The notes: generated by a model not told the origin, from the sequence alone. DNA of 64,000 nucleotides from Collinsella sp. AM33-4BH (GCF_003469205.1 NZ_QSIN01000001.1:1-64000), one strand, 5' to 3'; positions 24,775 to 34,436 are shown, counted from the stretch's first letter. Numbers and translations are program-made.

Positions 24775-25272
24775 TTAGCGGTAGTTGGTGAACTGCAGCG
24801 GCTGGCCGTAGTCCTGGTCGCGCAGGAACTGGATCACGGTCTGCAACGCGTCCTTCGAAGCGGAGGAAACACGAAGCTTGTCGGCCTCGATGGTCACCTT
24901 GACCTTGAGCTTTTGATCCTTGATGTCCTTGTTGATCTTCTTGGCGGTCGCCTGGTCGATGCCCTCGACGATATGGCCGAGCACGCGCACGGTGCCGCCC
25001 GATGCCGCCTGCGGAGCATCCCACGAGACAGCCTTGAGGTCAATGCCGCGCTTGATGAGCTTGGAGCTCAGCACGTCGATAATCTGCTTGGAGACAAAGT
25101 CGGCCGGGGCGTTGATCGTAAAGAGCTTGTCGCCCTTCGAAAGCTCGATCGTGGCGCCGGAATCCTTCAGGTCATAGCGCTGGGAAATCTCGCGCGTGGT
25201 TTGCTGGAAGGCGTTGTCGACCTCTTGCATGTTGACCTCGGACACGACGTCGAAGCTGGAATCTTTAGCCAT
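24775..25272 (-). CDS. yajQ: YajQ-family nucleotide-binding protein
   Basis: Protein of 165 residues, full family length, with the typical DSSFDVVSEVNMQEVDNAF start and QRYDLKDS segment. YajQ-like proteins bind nucleotides; in Xanthomonas one binds cyclic di-GMP, but the general role is unsettled. It lies between the RodZ-like gene and rimO with a good ribosome site (GAAAGGA). Confidence 0.93.
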   Translation of the reverse strand: MAKDSSFDVVSEVNMQEVDNAFQQTTREISQRYDLKDSGATIELSKGDKLFTINAPADFVSKQIIDVLSSKLIKRGIDLKAVSWDAPQAASGGTVRVLGHIVEGIDQATAKKINKDIKDQKLKVKVTIEADKLRVSSASKDALQTVIQFLRDQDYGQPLQFTNYR

Positions 25273-25298
25273 GATGTTTCCTTTCGCGTACGAGCGGC

Positions 25299-26792
25299 TT
25301 AATAGCTATCGTACGAATAGTCGGTAGAATCGGTGGGCGTCTGGCCGTCAGTTGCGGTATCGGCGCCATCCGTGGACTGGGCATCGGTGCCGTCGGTGGT
25401 GTCGGCACCATCAGAACTTTCACCATTCTCGGAATCAGTCGTCTCCTTCTTGGGAACGGTGATCGTCACACGCGCCACGCCCGAGGTCTTGGTATCGTAA
25501 CGGACCTTTTCGCCGTTCTTGGTAACGGTGACATCGGAAGGCTTGGACGTGGTGATCTCGATCGAGGACTCGGGCGTGTACTCCTGCTCAAAGGGGCCAG
25601 TCGCCTGGGCGCCATAGACCGACTTTCCGTCGACCTTGACCTCAATCCACGCGGTCTTTCCCTTGGCAACGGAGACCTTAACCTTTGTGACCTCGTTCTC
25701 TTCCTTCTTGGCCGTCGTCTTGGCGGCGTCCGAATCAGTCGACTCGTCAGTCGGCTCATCGGTGTCTTCGTCCTCGTCGACCGTTTCGGTCTTCTTAGAA
25801 GACTTCTTGGTCGTCGTCTTGGTAACAGCGGGCGTCTCGGGCGTGGTCTCGGGCGTCGAAGATGCGCAGCCGCGCAGAAGTACCACGATGAGCACGATCA
25901 GCAGCAACGCCACGGCACCGATGCCGGCGTAGACGATACGCGGATCGAGACCGTTGTTTTGAGGAGTACGGGAACCGCCGCGTCCACGACTGGAACTGCT
26001 GCGGCCGCCTCCCTGAGGCATACGACCACGATTGCTGTCGGAACGGCCGCGATAGCCACCCTGGCCCTGAAGGCTGCACTGACCCGAGCGGGGCGCAAGT
26101 TCACCGCGGCCTTGATAGCCACGCTGGCCCGCACGCGGAGCCGAAGAGCGCTGGCCATACGGCTGTGGTTGAGAGCGAAGACGCGGCGTCACCTGCGTGG
26201 TATCGGCGTCCGCATAGCCACTGCGAGAGCGTCCGGTGGAGATACCACGGTGACCGCGATCAGAATAGCCGCCGTCGCCGTAGCCGGCACGAGGGTCACG
26301 CGCCACGCCGCGGGCAGCGGGAAGCGCACGGTCCTCGGGCATCGGCGTACTGCGGAACCGGTCACGCTGCGAGCGAATCTCCTCGCCCGAACCCGTCTCG
26401 GTAATATAACCGGCCTGCTGAGGACGCTGTCCATAGCGGGTCGAACGACCGCCCTGAACCATCAGGAAGCGCCCGTTATCGACAGAGGAACGCGAATTGA
26501 CATAGCCGGCGGCGTCCTGAAAACGACCGCCCCGCTGCGACGTCTCGCGCTCGTATGCCATCAGCTCGTCAAAGTAGGCATTGACGACCTCGCGTGGATT
26601 GAGGCCCAAAAAGCGAGCATAGCTCGAAATCATGCCCTGCGCATAGCCGCGCGGCGGCATCGAAGCAAAGTTACCGGTCTCGAAAAACTCGATGATCTGC
26701 GGCCTGATTTTGATGGTGTTGGCGACCTGCTGAATGGAAAGGCCCATTCGGCGACGCTGCTCGAGCAGCATGTCACCAAAGCGTGCAGCCAT
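25299..26792 (-). CDS. RodZ-like protein with long Arg/Gly-rich linker
   Basis: Protein of 497 residues. A RodZ-type helix-turn-helix fills about 5-75 (QRRRMGLSIQQVANTIKIRP, YAQGMISSYARFLGL). A basic, disordered linker with many RG, YG and QG motifs runs from about 105 to 285. One membrane helix lies at about 290-312, then an acidic Thr/Lys/Glu stretch, a DUF4115-like beta domain (about 370-450) and an Asp/Thr/Ser tail. RodZ links MreB to the cell wall in rods. The stop of ftsK overlaps its start as TGATG. Confidence 0.85.
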   Translation of the reverse strand: MAARFGDMLLEQRRRMGLSIQQVANTIKIRPQIIEFFETGNFASMPPRGYAQGMISSYARFLGLNPREVVNAYFDELMAYERETSQRGGRFQDAAGYVNSRSSVDNGRFLMVQGGRSTRYGQRPQQAGYITETGSGEEIRSQRDRFRSTPMPEDRALPAARGVARDPRAGYGDGGYSDRGHRGISTGRSRSGYADADTTQVTPRLRSQPQPYGQRSSAPRAGQRGYQGRGELAPRSGQCSLQGQGGYRGRSDSNRGRMPQGGGRSSSSRGRGGSRTPQNNGLDPRIVYAGIGAVALLLIVLIVVLLRGCASSTPETTPETPAVTKTTTKKSSKKTETVDEDEDTDEPTDESTDSDAAKTTAKKEENEVTKVKVSVAKGKTAWIEVKVDGKSVYGAQATGPFEQEYTPESSIEITTSKPSDVTVTKNGEKVRYDTKTSGVARVTITVPKKETTDSENGESSDGADTTDGTDAQSTDGADTATDGQTPTDSTDYSYDSY

Positions 26793-29569
26793 CAGAATCC
26801 TCCAAACTCACGATCTTCACGTGCCATCTCGGCGTCGACAGATTCCAGCGCGGCAAGCCCCTCCTCGTCCAACAGGACCTCGCGCGGCTTGGAACCGTCG
26901 GGCGGGCCGACGACACCCTTTTCTTCCAGCATGTCCATAATACGCCCGGCACGCGCATAGCCAACCTTCAGACGACGTTGCAGGCCAGATGTGGAGCCAA
27001 GCTGCGATTCCACCACAATATGGGCGGCTTCCCAAATGAGCGGATCATCGTCTTGCGGCTCGGCTACTCCGGTGCGGACAATGCCGCCGCCACCCGCCAT
27101 GGACATGGAAGCGGGCGCCACGGCAGACAGGATCTCCTCGTGGTAGTCTGGCTCACTCTGCGACTTGACGAACTCGACAATCTCGTTGATCTCATCATCC
27201 GAGACAAAGCAGCCCTGGATACGGCGGGGCTTGCCCCAGTCGACCTTGGAGAACAACATGTCGCCCAAACCGGTGAGCTTCTCGGCGCCCATCTGGTCGA
27301 TGATGACGCGCGAGTCGATGCCCGTGGCGACGTTAAAGGCGATGCGGTTGGTGATGTTGGCCTTGATGAGGCCCGTCACCACGTTGGAGCTGGGGCGCTG
27401 CGTGGCAACGATAAGATGAATACCGGCGGCACGGCCCAGCTGTGCAATACGCACGATCGAGGCCTCGACATCCTTACCGGCGACCATCATCAGGTCAGAG
27501 AGCTCGTCAATGATAATGACAAGGTAGGGCATCTTTTGCGGCGGATTGTCGTAATGCTCAAACTCGCCAGCAGCCTGCTTTTCGTTGTAGGTCGAGATCT
27601 TACGCACGTTGAGACGCTCGAAGACCTTCAGGCGACGCTCCATCTCGGACACAGCCCATTGCAGAGCGCTCGCGGCCTGCTTGGGCTCGGTCACCACGGG
27701 CACATAGAGATGCGGCAGACCGTTATAGCCCGCAAGCTCGACGCGCTTGGGGTCGACCATGATCAGGCGAACGTCCTCGGGAAGGGCGCGCATGAGCAAT
27801 GTCGTGATGATGGAATTGATCATCACCGACTTACCAGAACCGGTCGTACCGGCAATCAACAGGTGAGGCATCTTGGCGAGGTCGGCGACAACCGGCGTGC
27901 CCTCGGCGTCGCGGCCGATGGCGAGCTCGAGCGGACCGCCCTTCACATAGGGCAGCACGTCGCCCAGATTGACGTTCTGGCGCTTGCGGTTGGGAATCTC
28001 GATGCCCACGAGCGAGGTGCCGGGGATCGGGGCAAAGATACGCACCGACTGGGCAGCGAGCGAAAGCGCGATATCGTCCTCGAGGCTCGAAATTTTGCTC
28101 ACACGCTCGCCCTCACCGGGCTGCAGTTTAAAGGTCGTCACCGTGGGGCCGGCGATCCAGCCGACCACGCGGGCACTGCGGCCAAACTCAAGCAAGGTGG
28201 ATTGCAGTGACTCAGCGGTCTGCTCCAGCTCCTTGTCCGAAGACGCGGCGGAAGCCGACTGCGGGTTGGCATGCAGGATTTCGAGCGGCGGAAGCTTGAG
28301 TCCGTCCTCTTCTTCGCCCTCGTTATCTGCGGCGCCGTCGTCCACTCCCCCATCACGAGCCGCAGCCGATTCGATAGCACTCGTGGCAGGCGCACCGGCA
28401 ACCTTGGGATGCTTCAGGAAGTCGGGAATCTGAGGTGCGGCCGAGACGGGATTCACGACAAACGGCGGCTCGGACTCGTCGATCTTATCGGAGTCGTCTT
28501 CCATCGAAAGCTGGCCGGTTACCTGGCCGCGCTTTGCATGGCGACGCGGCAGCAAAGTTGTCTTTGCGGTCTCAATCGGACCCTCGTCGTCCTCGTCATC
28601 GCCCTCGGTGAGCTCAATCTCGCTATCGGACCAAGACGGGTCGGGCTCACTCGTATTGAGCTTAGGCGCAGCCTTGCCCTTCTTGACATGGCGACGCGGC
28701 AGCAGCGTGGTCTTGGCCCGCTCGGCTTCAACCGACTCGGATACGTCGACAAACGGGTCATCGTCCTCGTTGTCATCCAAAACCGGGTCGACATCGCCAC
28801 CCATGACCGTGGTCACCGCGGCGTCAGTCCCCTTCTGGCGCAGAATGCTCAGGTGCGGACGAGCGACGCCGGGAACAGACAGGGCCTCTTCATCGCCCCA
28901 CGGGCTGGCGTTGACATCGGCACGACGGCGTTCGGCAAAATCTGCCGCACGATCGCGTGCGGAGCGCAAAACGCCACCCACCGAAAAGCCGATAATGACC
29001 AAACCAACGACGACAAGCCCCAGCAAGACAACCATGGCGATAGGTTTACCCAGGGCGTTTTGCAAGGCACTTGCGATAAAGGCGCCAATGTAGCCGCCCG
29101 ACACGGAAAGGTTCTGCGGCGTAAACATAAGGTCGCACGAATCGCTCGTGCCCGGCACCATCAGCGAAAGAATGGAGACGACGGCGATAAAGACCACGGC
29201 GCCGCCCGCGACAGAGCGCACGTTGAGCGGCGAGTCCTCACCCAAAAAGAGCGTGGCGGCAAACAGCAAGATGACGATCGGCAGCACGTAGGCGCCCAGG
29301 CCAAAGCCCAGGTGGTAGAAACCGGCAACCGCAGCCGTCACGGGCGCTGTTGCCGGAGAGATCACGGCAATGAAGGACGCGATCGCCAAAACGGCGATGA
29401 CCACACCGGCGATATCGCGATTGGCCGAAGGCTCGACCAAGGGCTCAAAATCGTCGAAGTCTGCCTCATGGCCCTTATTGGCACGCAGATGGGAACCGGC
29501 ACCCTTAGCAGATGCCGGTTGGTTGTTGGCTTTATTGCCTTTGGCGTTTTGTGCAGATCCGCGCGCCAA
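26792..29569 (-). CDS. ftsK: DNA translocase FtsK/SpoIIIE
   Basis: Septal DNA pump of 925 residues. Four or five membrane helices lie at about 50-200, a long acidic linker at about 220-440, then the motor with Walker A AGTTGSGKS near residue 570 and Walker B IIIDELSDLMM, and a C-terminal gamma winged helix (RRLKVGYARAGRIMDMLEE) that reads orientation sequences. The start is a TTG at 29569: GGAGG lies six bases upstream, inside the last codons of rnj, and no ATG fits. Confidence 0.95.
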   Translation of the reverse strand: MARGSAQNAKGNKANNQPASAKGAGSHLRANKGHEADFDDFEPLVEPSANRDIAGVVIAVLAIASFIAVISPATAPVTAAVAGFYHLGFGLGAYVLPIVILLFAATLFLGEDSPLNVRSVAGGAVVFIAVVSILSLMVPGTSDSCDLMFTPQNLSVSGGYIGAFIASALQNALGKPIAMVVLLGLVVVGLVIIGFSVGGVLRSARDRAADFAERRRADVNASPWGDEEALSVPGVARPHLSILRQKGTDAAVTTVMGGDVDPVLDDNEDDDPFVDVSESVEAERAKTTLLPRRHVKKGKAAPKLNTSEPDPSWSDSEIELTEGDDEDDEGPIETAKTTLLPRRHAKRGQVTGQLSMEDDSDKIDESEPPFVVNPVSAAPQIPDFLKHPKVAGAPATSAIESAAARDGGVDDGAADNEGEEEDGLKLPPLEILHANPQSASAASSDKELEQTAESLQSTLLEFGRSARVVGWIAGPTVTTFKLQPGEGERVSKISSLEDDIALSLAAQSVRIFAPIPGTSLVGIEIPNRKRQNVNLGDVLPYVKGGPLELAIGRDAEGTPVVADLAKMPHLLIAGTTGSGKSVMINSIITTLLMRALPEDVRLIMVDPKRVELAGYNGLPHLYVPVVTEPKQAASALQWAVSEMERRLKVFERLNVRKISTYNEKQAAGEFEHYDNPPQKMPYLVIIIDELSDLMMVAGKDVEASIVRIAQLGRAAGIHLIVATQRPSSNVVTGLIKANITNRIAFNVATGIDSRVIIDQMGAEKLTGLGDMLFSKVDWGKPRRIQGCFVSDDEINEIVEFVKSQSEPDYHEEILSAVAPASMSMAGGGGIVRTGVAEPQDDDPLIWEAAHIVVESQLGSTSGLQRRLKVGYARAGRIMDMLEEKGVVGPPDGSKPREVLLDEEGLAALESVDAEMAREDREFGGF

Positions 29570-29570
29570 A

Positions 29571-31241
29571 CTAAACCTCCATGACGACCGGGATGATCAT
29601 CGGACGGGTACGCGTACGGCTCCAAATGAAGTTGGAGAGCGAATCGCGCACGGCCTTGCGAATGGCATCGGAGCCGCTGCTGGTAAAGCTGAACTTGCCC
29701 TTCTCGATCGTCTTCATAATGGATGCGGAGGCATCCTCGGAGAACTGGTCGTCGATGGCAAACGAGACGCCGCGACCCGAGAACTCGATAGCCTCGATCT
29801 TCTTGTGCTTGAGCGAGACGATAGCAACGGCCGTGACCATACCGTCATTGGCGAGCTTCTGGCGATCGCGCAGGACGATGGGGTCGGTATCGCCGATACG
29901 CAGGCCGTCGACGTAGACGACGCCGGACTCGACGGGCGTACCACGCTTGACGATACCGCCGCGCATCTCGAGCGTGTCACCGTTATCGAGGATAAAGATA
30001 TGATCGTCCTTGAGACCCATCTTGCGGGCCAGCTGAGCATGGGCGCGCAGATGCACGGCCTCACCGTGAACCGGCATAAAGTACGTGGGCTTGGCCATGG
30101 CCATCAGGAGCTTGAGCTCCTCCTGGCTACCGTGACCCGAGACGTGGACGAGAGCGCGGTTCTTATCCCACACATCGCAGCCGAGCTTGGCCAGGCTGTT
30201 GACGACCTGCTGGACGGCTTTCTCATTGCCGGGAACAGGAGTTGCCGAGAGGATAACGGTATCGCCCTCGTGGATGGAGAGCGTCTTGTGCTCGCCATTG
30301 GCCATGCGGGACAGGGCCGACAGCGGCTCTCCCTGCGAGCCAGTGCACATGACGACGATCTTGTCGTCGGGCAGGTTATCAATGTCGAAGGCATCGATGA
30401 TATCGGCATCATCGATGTTGAGATAACCGAGCTCGCGCGCCACGCGGGTGTTCGTGAGCATGGAGCGACCGGTCACAACGACCTTACGGCCGCACTTGCG
30501 GGCGGCATCGCAGATCTGCTGCAGACGATGGATGTGGCTCGAGAACGACGCGACGAACACGCGACCCGGCGCGTTCTTGATGGCGTGCAGCAGGTTGGGA
30601 CCAACCTCGGCCTCGGACTTGGTAAAGCCGGGAACCGTGGCATTGGTGGAGTCGGAAAGCAGCAGGTCGATGCCCTGCTTTGCAAAGCGGCTGATAGCGG
30701 CATAATCGGGCGTGACGCCGTCGATGGGCGTCTGGTCGAGCTTAAAGTCGCCGGTGTGCATAACGGTGCCCTGATTGGTGCGGATGAACACGCCCAGAGC
30801 GCCGGGGATGGAGTGCGTCATCGAGAAGAAGTCGAGCGAGATGCCGCCGAGGTTGACATGGCTGCCGCCCTTGACCTCGCGGAACTTGGGTGCGCGGATG
30901 CGGAACTCAGAAAGCTTGCCCTCGATAAAGCCAAGCGTCAGCTTGCTCGAGAAGATGGGCACCTTATTGTTGAGGTCCTGCAGCAGATACGGAAGCGAAC
31001 CGGTGTGGTCCTCGTGGCCGTGAGTGACGACGATACCACGGAGCTTCTCCTCGTTCTCCAGAACATAGGTGTAGTCGGGAAGCACCAGGTCGATACCAGG
31101 CTGGGAGTCATCCGGGAACATGAGGCCGGCGTCGACGAGCACCATGTCGTCGCCGCACTCGAAGACCGTCATATTCTTGCCGATGCCGTCAAGGCCGCCA
31201 AGCGGGATGATCTTCAAGGGAGATGATTTTTTAGCTGCCAT
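29571..31241 (-). CDS. rnj: Ribonuclease J
   Basis: Metallo-beta-lactamase/beta-CASP ribonuclease of 556 residues with 5' exonuclease and endonuclease activity. The metal site is HGHEDH at 74-79, with further motifs HTGDFKLDQTP, CTGSQGEP and HVSGHGSQEE. Length is typical. It ends 1 bp before the TTG of ftsK. The long upstream interval (to 31760) carries its promoter. Confidence 0.95.
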   Translation of the reverse strand: MAAKKSSPLKIIPLGGLDGIGKNMTVFECGDDMVLVDAGLMFPDDSQPGIDLVLPDYTYVLENEEKLRGIVVTHGHEDHTGSLPYLLQDLNNKVPIFSSKLTLGFIEGKLSEFRIRAPKFREVKGGSHVNLGGISLDFFSMTHSIPGALGVFIRTNQGTVMHTGDFKLDQTPIDGVTPDYAAISRFAKQGIDLLLSDSTNATVPGFTKSEAEVGPNLLHAIKNAPGRVFVASFSSHIHRLQQICDAARKCGRKVVVTGRSMLTNTRVARELGYLNIDDADIIDAFDIDNLPDDKIVVMCTGSQGEPLSALSRMANGEHKTLSIHEGDTVILSATPVPGNEKAVQQVVNSLAKLGCDVWDKNRALVHVSGHGSQEELKLLMAMAKPTYFMPVHGEAVHLRAHAQLARKMGLKDDHIFILDNGDTLEMRGGIVKRGTPVESGVVYVDGLRIGDTDPIVLRDRQKLANDGMVTAVAIVSLKHKKIEAIEFSGRGVSFAIDDQFSEDASASIMKTIEKGKFSFTSSGSDAIRKAVRDSLSNFIWSRTRTRPMIIPVVMEV

Positions 31242-31566
31242 AGGTTAGTGTGGTTTCCTTTCTTCGAAACGGGTCTGGAACAACCGACGGGGCGCTTCTG
31301 GCAAACCGACCGCCGGGAACGTACAACATGCATCACGGAGTCGACGCATTAACCACAGTATGATACCCATTTGCACAACAACAGACCACCCATGCATCAA
31401 AGCCCCATCTGAACCTATGTATCCCGCTGAGACCAGACCTGACAAAAAGGGACAGGTTTATTTTGGTCGGTTTTATCTGGGGAAATGTCGCACATGCGAT
31501 TATCTAAAGATCTGAATTCAGATAGCTGAATAGACTGTCTAACAAAATCGCAACCCGCACCAACCA

Positions 31567-31714
31567 GCCCTTTTGCTATTCCCGGCGGGGTCCGCGGGTA
31601 AAGTTTATCGCGAGTTCCGCACGAGCCGGAGAGCACTTAATGTGCTCTCCGTGCGAGCAGGACTGTAGAGCAGGAAACTTTACCCGCGGACCCCGCCGGG
31701 AATAGCAAAAGGGC
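31567..31714. repeat. Hairpin with 40-bp perfect inverted arms
   Basis: Arms at 31567-31606 and 31675-31714 are exact complements. The 68-nt apical part contains its own stem, GGAGAGCAC with GTGCTCTCC (31628-31650). The architecture resembles the long-arm elements near 10 kb, but the apical sequence differs. The right arm includes the distal stem and T-run of the pnp terminator, so the left arm is an inverted copy of that terminator end. Confidence 0.85.
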
Positions 31715-31735
31715 GACCCCTGTCCGGAGTCGCCC
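31707..31735 (-). terminator. Terminator after pnp
   Basis: GGGCGAC (31711-31717) pairs with GTCGCCC (31729-31735); on the minus strand TTTTGC follows. The T-run lies within the 40-bp arm of the adjacent hairpin. Confidence 0.75.
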
Positions 31736-31760
31736 TTATTGAGCTGCTTATGTGCGGCTG

Positions 31761-34007
31761 TTACTCGGCGTCGTGGTGACGGCGGGGCTTGCGGCCTCCG
31801 TTGTCGCCGGGACGGCGCGGGCGGTCGCTGCGCTCGGAGCGCTCGCGGCGCGGACGCTCACGACGCTGGAAGTGCTCGCCGTCGCCCTCGGAGGCACCCT
31901 CGGCACGAGCCGGGGCCTCGGGCTTGTCGAGACGATCGAGCGAGATCTTGCCGCGATCGTCGACCTCGATGACGACGACCTTGACCTCGTCGCCCACGTT
32001 GAGGACGTCCTCGACCTTCTCCACACGACCCTTGGCGACGCGGGAGATGTGCAGCAGGCCGTCCTTACCGGGCAGCAGATTCACGAAGGCACCGAATGGC
32101 TGGATGGAGACCACACGACCGGTGTACTCCTCGCCCGGCTCGGGAACCTTGATGATGAGCTTGATGCGCTCGACGGCCTGATCGACGGACTCGCCAGTGC
32201 CGCCGACAAAGACGGTGCCGTCCTCCTGAATGTCGACCGAAGCGCCGGTCTCGTCCTGGATGCCACGGATGACCTTACCGCCGGAACCGATGACGTCGCG
32301 AATCTTGTCAGTCGGAACCTGGATGGAGACGATACGCGGAGCGGTGCTGCGTGTGGTGTGGCGCGGCTCGGGGATCACATCGAGCATCTTCTGCAGGATG
32401 AAAGCACGACCCTCCTTGGCCTGCTGCAGGGCGCGGGCCAGGATGTCGAAGGTAAGGCCGGTGGCCTTGTTGTCCATCTGCAGGGCGGTGATGCCCTCGG
32501 TGGTGCCGGTGACCTTAAAGTCCATGTCGCCCAGGAAGTCCTCGAGACCCTGGATGTCGGACAGGACCACGGTCTTGCCCTCCTCCTGGATCAGGCCCAT
32601 GGCGATACCGGAGACCGGGCGCTTAATGGGCACGCCGCCGTCCATAAGGGCGAGCGTGGAGCCGCAGGTCGAAGCCATCGAAGAGGAGCCGTTGGACTCC
32701 ATGACCTCGGAGACGACGCGGATGGCGTAGGGGAACTCGTTCTCGTCGGGGAGCACCGGAAGCAGAGCGCGCTCGGCCAGGTTGCCGTGGCCGATCTCGC
32801 GGCGCTTGGGGCTGCCCATGCGGCCGGTCTCGCCGGTGCAGAACGGCGGGAAGTTGTAGTGGTGCATATAGCGCTTGCCCTCGGTGGGCTCGATGGTATC
32901 CAAGCGCTGGCCCTCGTTGAGCATACCGAGCGACAGGACGGAAAGCACCTGGGTCTGGCCACGCTGGAACAGACCGGAGCCGTGAACGAGCGGCAGGTAG
33001 TTATCCTTCACCATGATGGGGCGAATCTCATCGGCGGCACGGCCGTCGACGCGCTCGCCGGTCTCGACGACCATGGTGCGCATAGCCTTCTTCTCGAGCT
33101 TCTTGAGCGCCACGGGGATCTCGCGCTCCCAAGCGGCCTGCTCCTCCTCGGTGAACTCGGCACGGATGGACTCCTTCAGAGCCTCGACCTTACCGATACG
33201 GGAGAGCTTGTCGGCATCGCGAAGGGCGGCGGCCATCTCGTCGTAGTGGGCGAAGATGCGCTCCTGGACCTCCTCGACGGGCTGGTCGAGCGGGTACTCC
33301 TTCTTGACGATGGCGCCATTGACCTGCTCCCACTCGGCAACGAACTCGTCCTGGGCCTGGCAGAAGGCGGCAAGGGCCTCCTGGCCAAACTTCATGGCGG
33401 CGAGCATGTCGTCCTCGGAGATCTCCTCGGCGCCGGCCTCGACCATCGAGATGAAGTCGGCAGAGCCGCCCAGCTCCAGGTCCAGGTCGGAGTTCTCGCG
33501 CTCCTCGTAGGTGGGGTTGACGATAAACTCGCCGGTCTCCACGTTACGGCCGATGCGCACGCAGGCAAGCGGGCCCTCGAAGGGCACGCCGCCGAGCGTC
33601 ATGGCCAGGGAGGCACCCATGACGTTGATGACGTCAAAGGGGTTGACCTGGTCGGCGACGAGCGAGGTAGCGACGATGTGTACCTCGTTGCGGAAGCCGT
33701 CCGGGAAGCTCGGGCGAATCGGACGGTCGATCATGCGCGCGGTGAGCGTGGCCTTCTCACTGGGACGGCCCTCACGCTTGAGGTAGCCACCCGGGATGCG
33801 GCCGGCGGCGTACATCTTCTCGTTGAAGTCGACGGTCAGCGGGAAGAAGTCGTAGTTCTTGCGCTCCTTGGAGACGACCACGGTGTCGAGCATCGTGGTG
33901 TCGCCCTGCTTGACCAGGCAGGCGCCGGTGGCCTGCTTGGCAAGCTCGCCCGACTCAAAGGTGTAGGTCTTGCCGTACAGCTCAAAGGTCTTGGATACGA
34001 GTGTCAT
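31761..34007 (-). CDS. pnp: Polyribonucleotide nucleotidyltransferase
   Basis: Phosphorolytic 3'-5' exoribonuclease of 748 residues. Two RNase PH domains are joined by a helical domain, followed by KH (IGSGGKVIRGIQDETGA) and S1 (GEEYTGRVVSIQPFGAFV) RNA-binding modules, and a basic Arg-rich tail of about 45 residues. It follows rpsO, the conserved bacterial order. The leader is rich in hairpins. Confidence 0.97.
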   Translation of the reverse strand: MTLVSKTFELYGKTYTFESGELAKQATGACLVKQGDTTMLDTVVVSKERKNYDFFPLTVDFNEKMYAAGRIPGGYLKREGRPSEKATLTARMIDRPIRPSFPDGFRNEVHIVATSLVADQVNPFDVINVMGASLAMTLGGVPFEGPLACVRIGRNVETGEFIVNPTYEERENSDLDLELGGSADFISMVEAGAEEISEDDMLAAMKFGQEALAAFCQAQDEFVAEWEQVNGAIVKKEYPLDQPVEEVQERIFAHYDEMAAALRDADKLSRIGKVEALKESIRAEFTEEEQAAWEREIPVALKKLEKKAMRTMVVETGERVDGRAADEIRPIMVKDNYLPLVHGSGLFQRGQTQVLSVLSLGMLNEGQRLDTIEPTEGKRYMHHYNFPPFCTGETGRMGSPKRREIGHGNLAERALLPVLPDENEFPYAIRVVSEVMESNGSSSMASTCGSTLALMDGGVPIKRPVSGIAMGLIQEEGKTVVLSDIQGLEDFLGDMDFKVTGTTEGITALQMDNKATGLTFDILARALQQAKEGRAFILQKMLDVIPEPRHTTRSTAPRIVSIQVPTDKIRDVIGSGGKVIRGIQDETGASVDIQEDGTVFVGGTGESVDQAVERIKLIIKVPEPGEEYTGRVVSIQPFGAFVNLLPGKDGLLHISRVAKGRVEKVEDVLNVGDEVKVVVIEVDDRGKISLDRLDKPEAPARAEGASEGDGEHFQRRERPRRERSERSDRPRRPGDNGGRKPRRHHDAE

Positions 34008-34110
34008 TGTTCTCCTTTACCCCGCAGGCCCCTTGCCTGCAGGCTCCTCATGTGACGCGGGCCCCCTGCCCCCGCCACGCTTCAGAGCGTGATTGTTCAC
34101 GCCCTTACAC
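34008..34110 (-). promoter_or_regulatory. Hairpin-rich pnp leader
   Basis: Between the rpsO terminator and the pnp start, three stems are visible: 34087-34102 (GCGTGA/TCACGC), 34057-34075 (GCGGG/CCCGC) and 34024-34040 (GCAGGC/GCCTGC). A strong AAAGGAG precedes the ATG. In E. coli a pnp leader hairpin is used for autoregulation; the same is possible here. Confidence 0.4.
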
Positions 34111-34143
34111 AAAAAGAGCGCCCCGCTGCGCAGGACGCTCCTT
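34111..34143 (-). terminator. Terminator after rpsO
   Basis: Minus strand GAGCGTCC pairs with GGGCGCTC around a 9-nt loop and is followed by TTTTTG. Confidence 0.75.
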
Positions 34144-34157
34144 GCATGTACAAATCC

Positions 34158-34436
34158 TTACTGGATGTTGTCGCGGATGCCCAGAGCCTTGATGAGCTCA
34201 CGATACTCGACGATGTCGTTCTTCTTGATGTAGGAGAGAAGACGACGACGACGGCCGACGAGCATGAGCAGACCACGACGGGTGTGGAAGTCCTTCTGGT
34301 GGGACTTCATGTGCTCGGTCAGCTCCTTGATGCGCTCGGTCAGGATGGCGACCTGAACCCTGGGGTTGCCGGTGTCGACCGGGGTGTTACCGAACTGGGC
34401 AGTCAGCTCCGCCTTGCGCTCTTTGGAAACAGTCAT
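34158..34436 (-). CDS. rpsO: 30S ribosomal protein S15
   Basis: Small-subunit protein of 92 residues that binds 16S rRNA early in assembly. It contains VQVAILTERIKELTEHMKSH and DFHTRRGLLMLVGRRRRLL as expected. The start at 34436 has GAAAGGTG upstream; the frame is open further without a site. It is followed by a terminator and then pnp. Confidence 0.97.
   Translation of the reverse strand: MTVSKERKAELTAQFGNTPVDTGNPRVQVAILTERIKELTEHMKSHQKDFHTRRGLLMLVGRRRRLLSYIKKNDIVEYRELIKALGIRDNIQ

Larger units (their letters stand above)
31242..31760. other. Intergenic region between rnj and pnp
   Basis: No gene seen. It contains the rnj leader, a 14-bp palindrome ATCTGAATTCAGAT (31510-31523), a GGGACAGG (31450-31457) resembling the CCTGTCCC core of the REP-like repeats near 60 kb, then a hairpin with 40-bp arms (31567-31714) and the pnp terminator. 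Confidence 0.5.

Noticed and set aside
22261..25302. 1013-codon open frame on the plus strand
   Set aside because: It runs antisense to cinA, pgsA, rimO and yajQ, all of which have clear motifs. Long mirror frames are expected from GC-rich codon bias.
31567..31714. Third copy of the long-arm hairpin family
   Set aside because: Same architecture as the elements near 10 kb, but the apical sequence does not match, so it is kept as a separate element.
31752..34055. 767-codon open frame antisense to pnp
   Set aside because: Shadow of pnp; no domain and no ribosome site.
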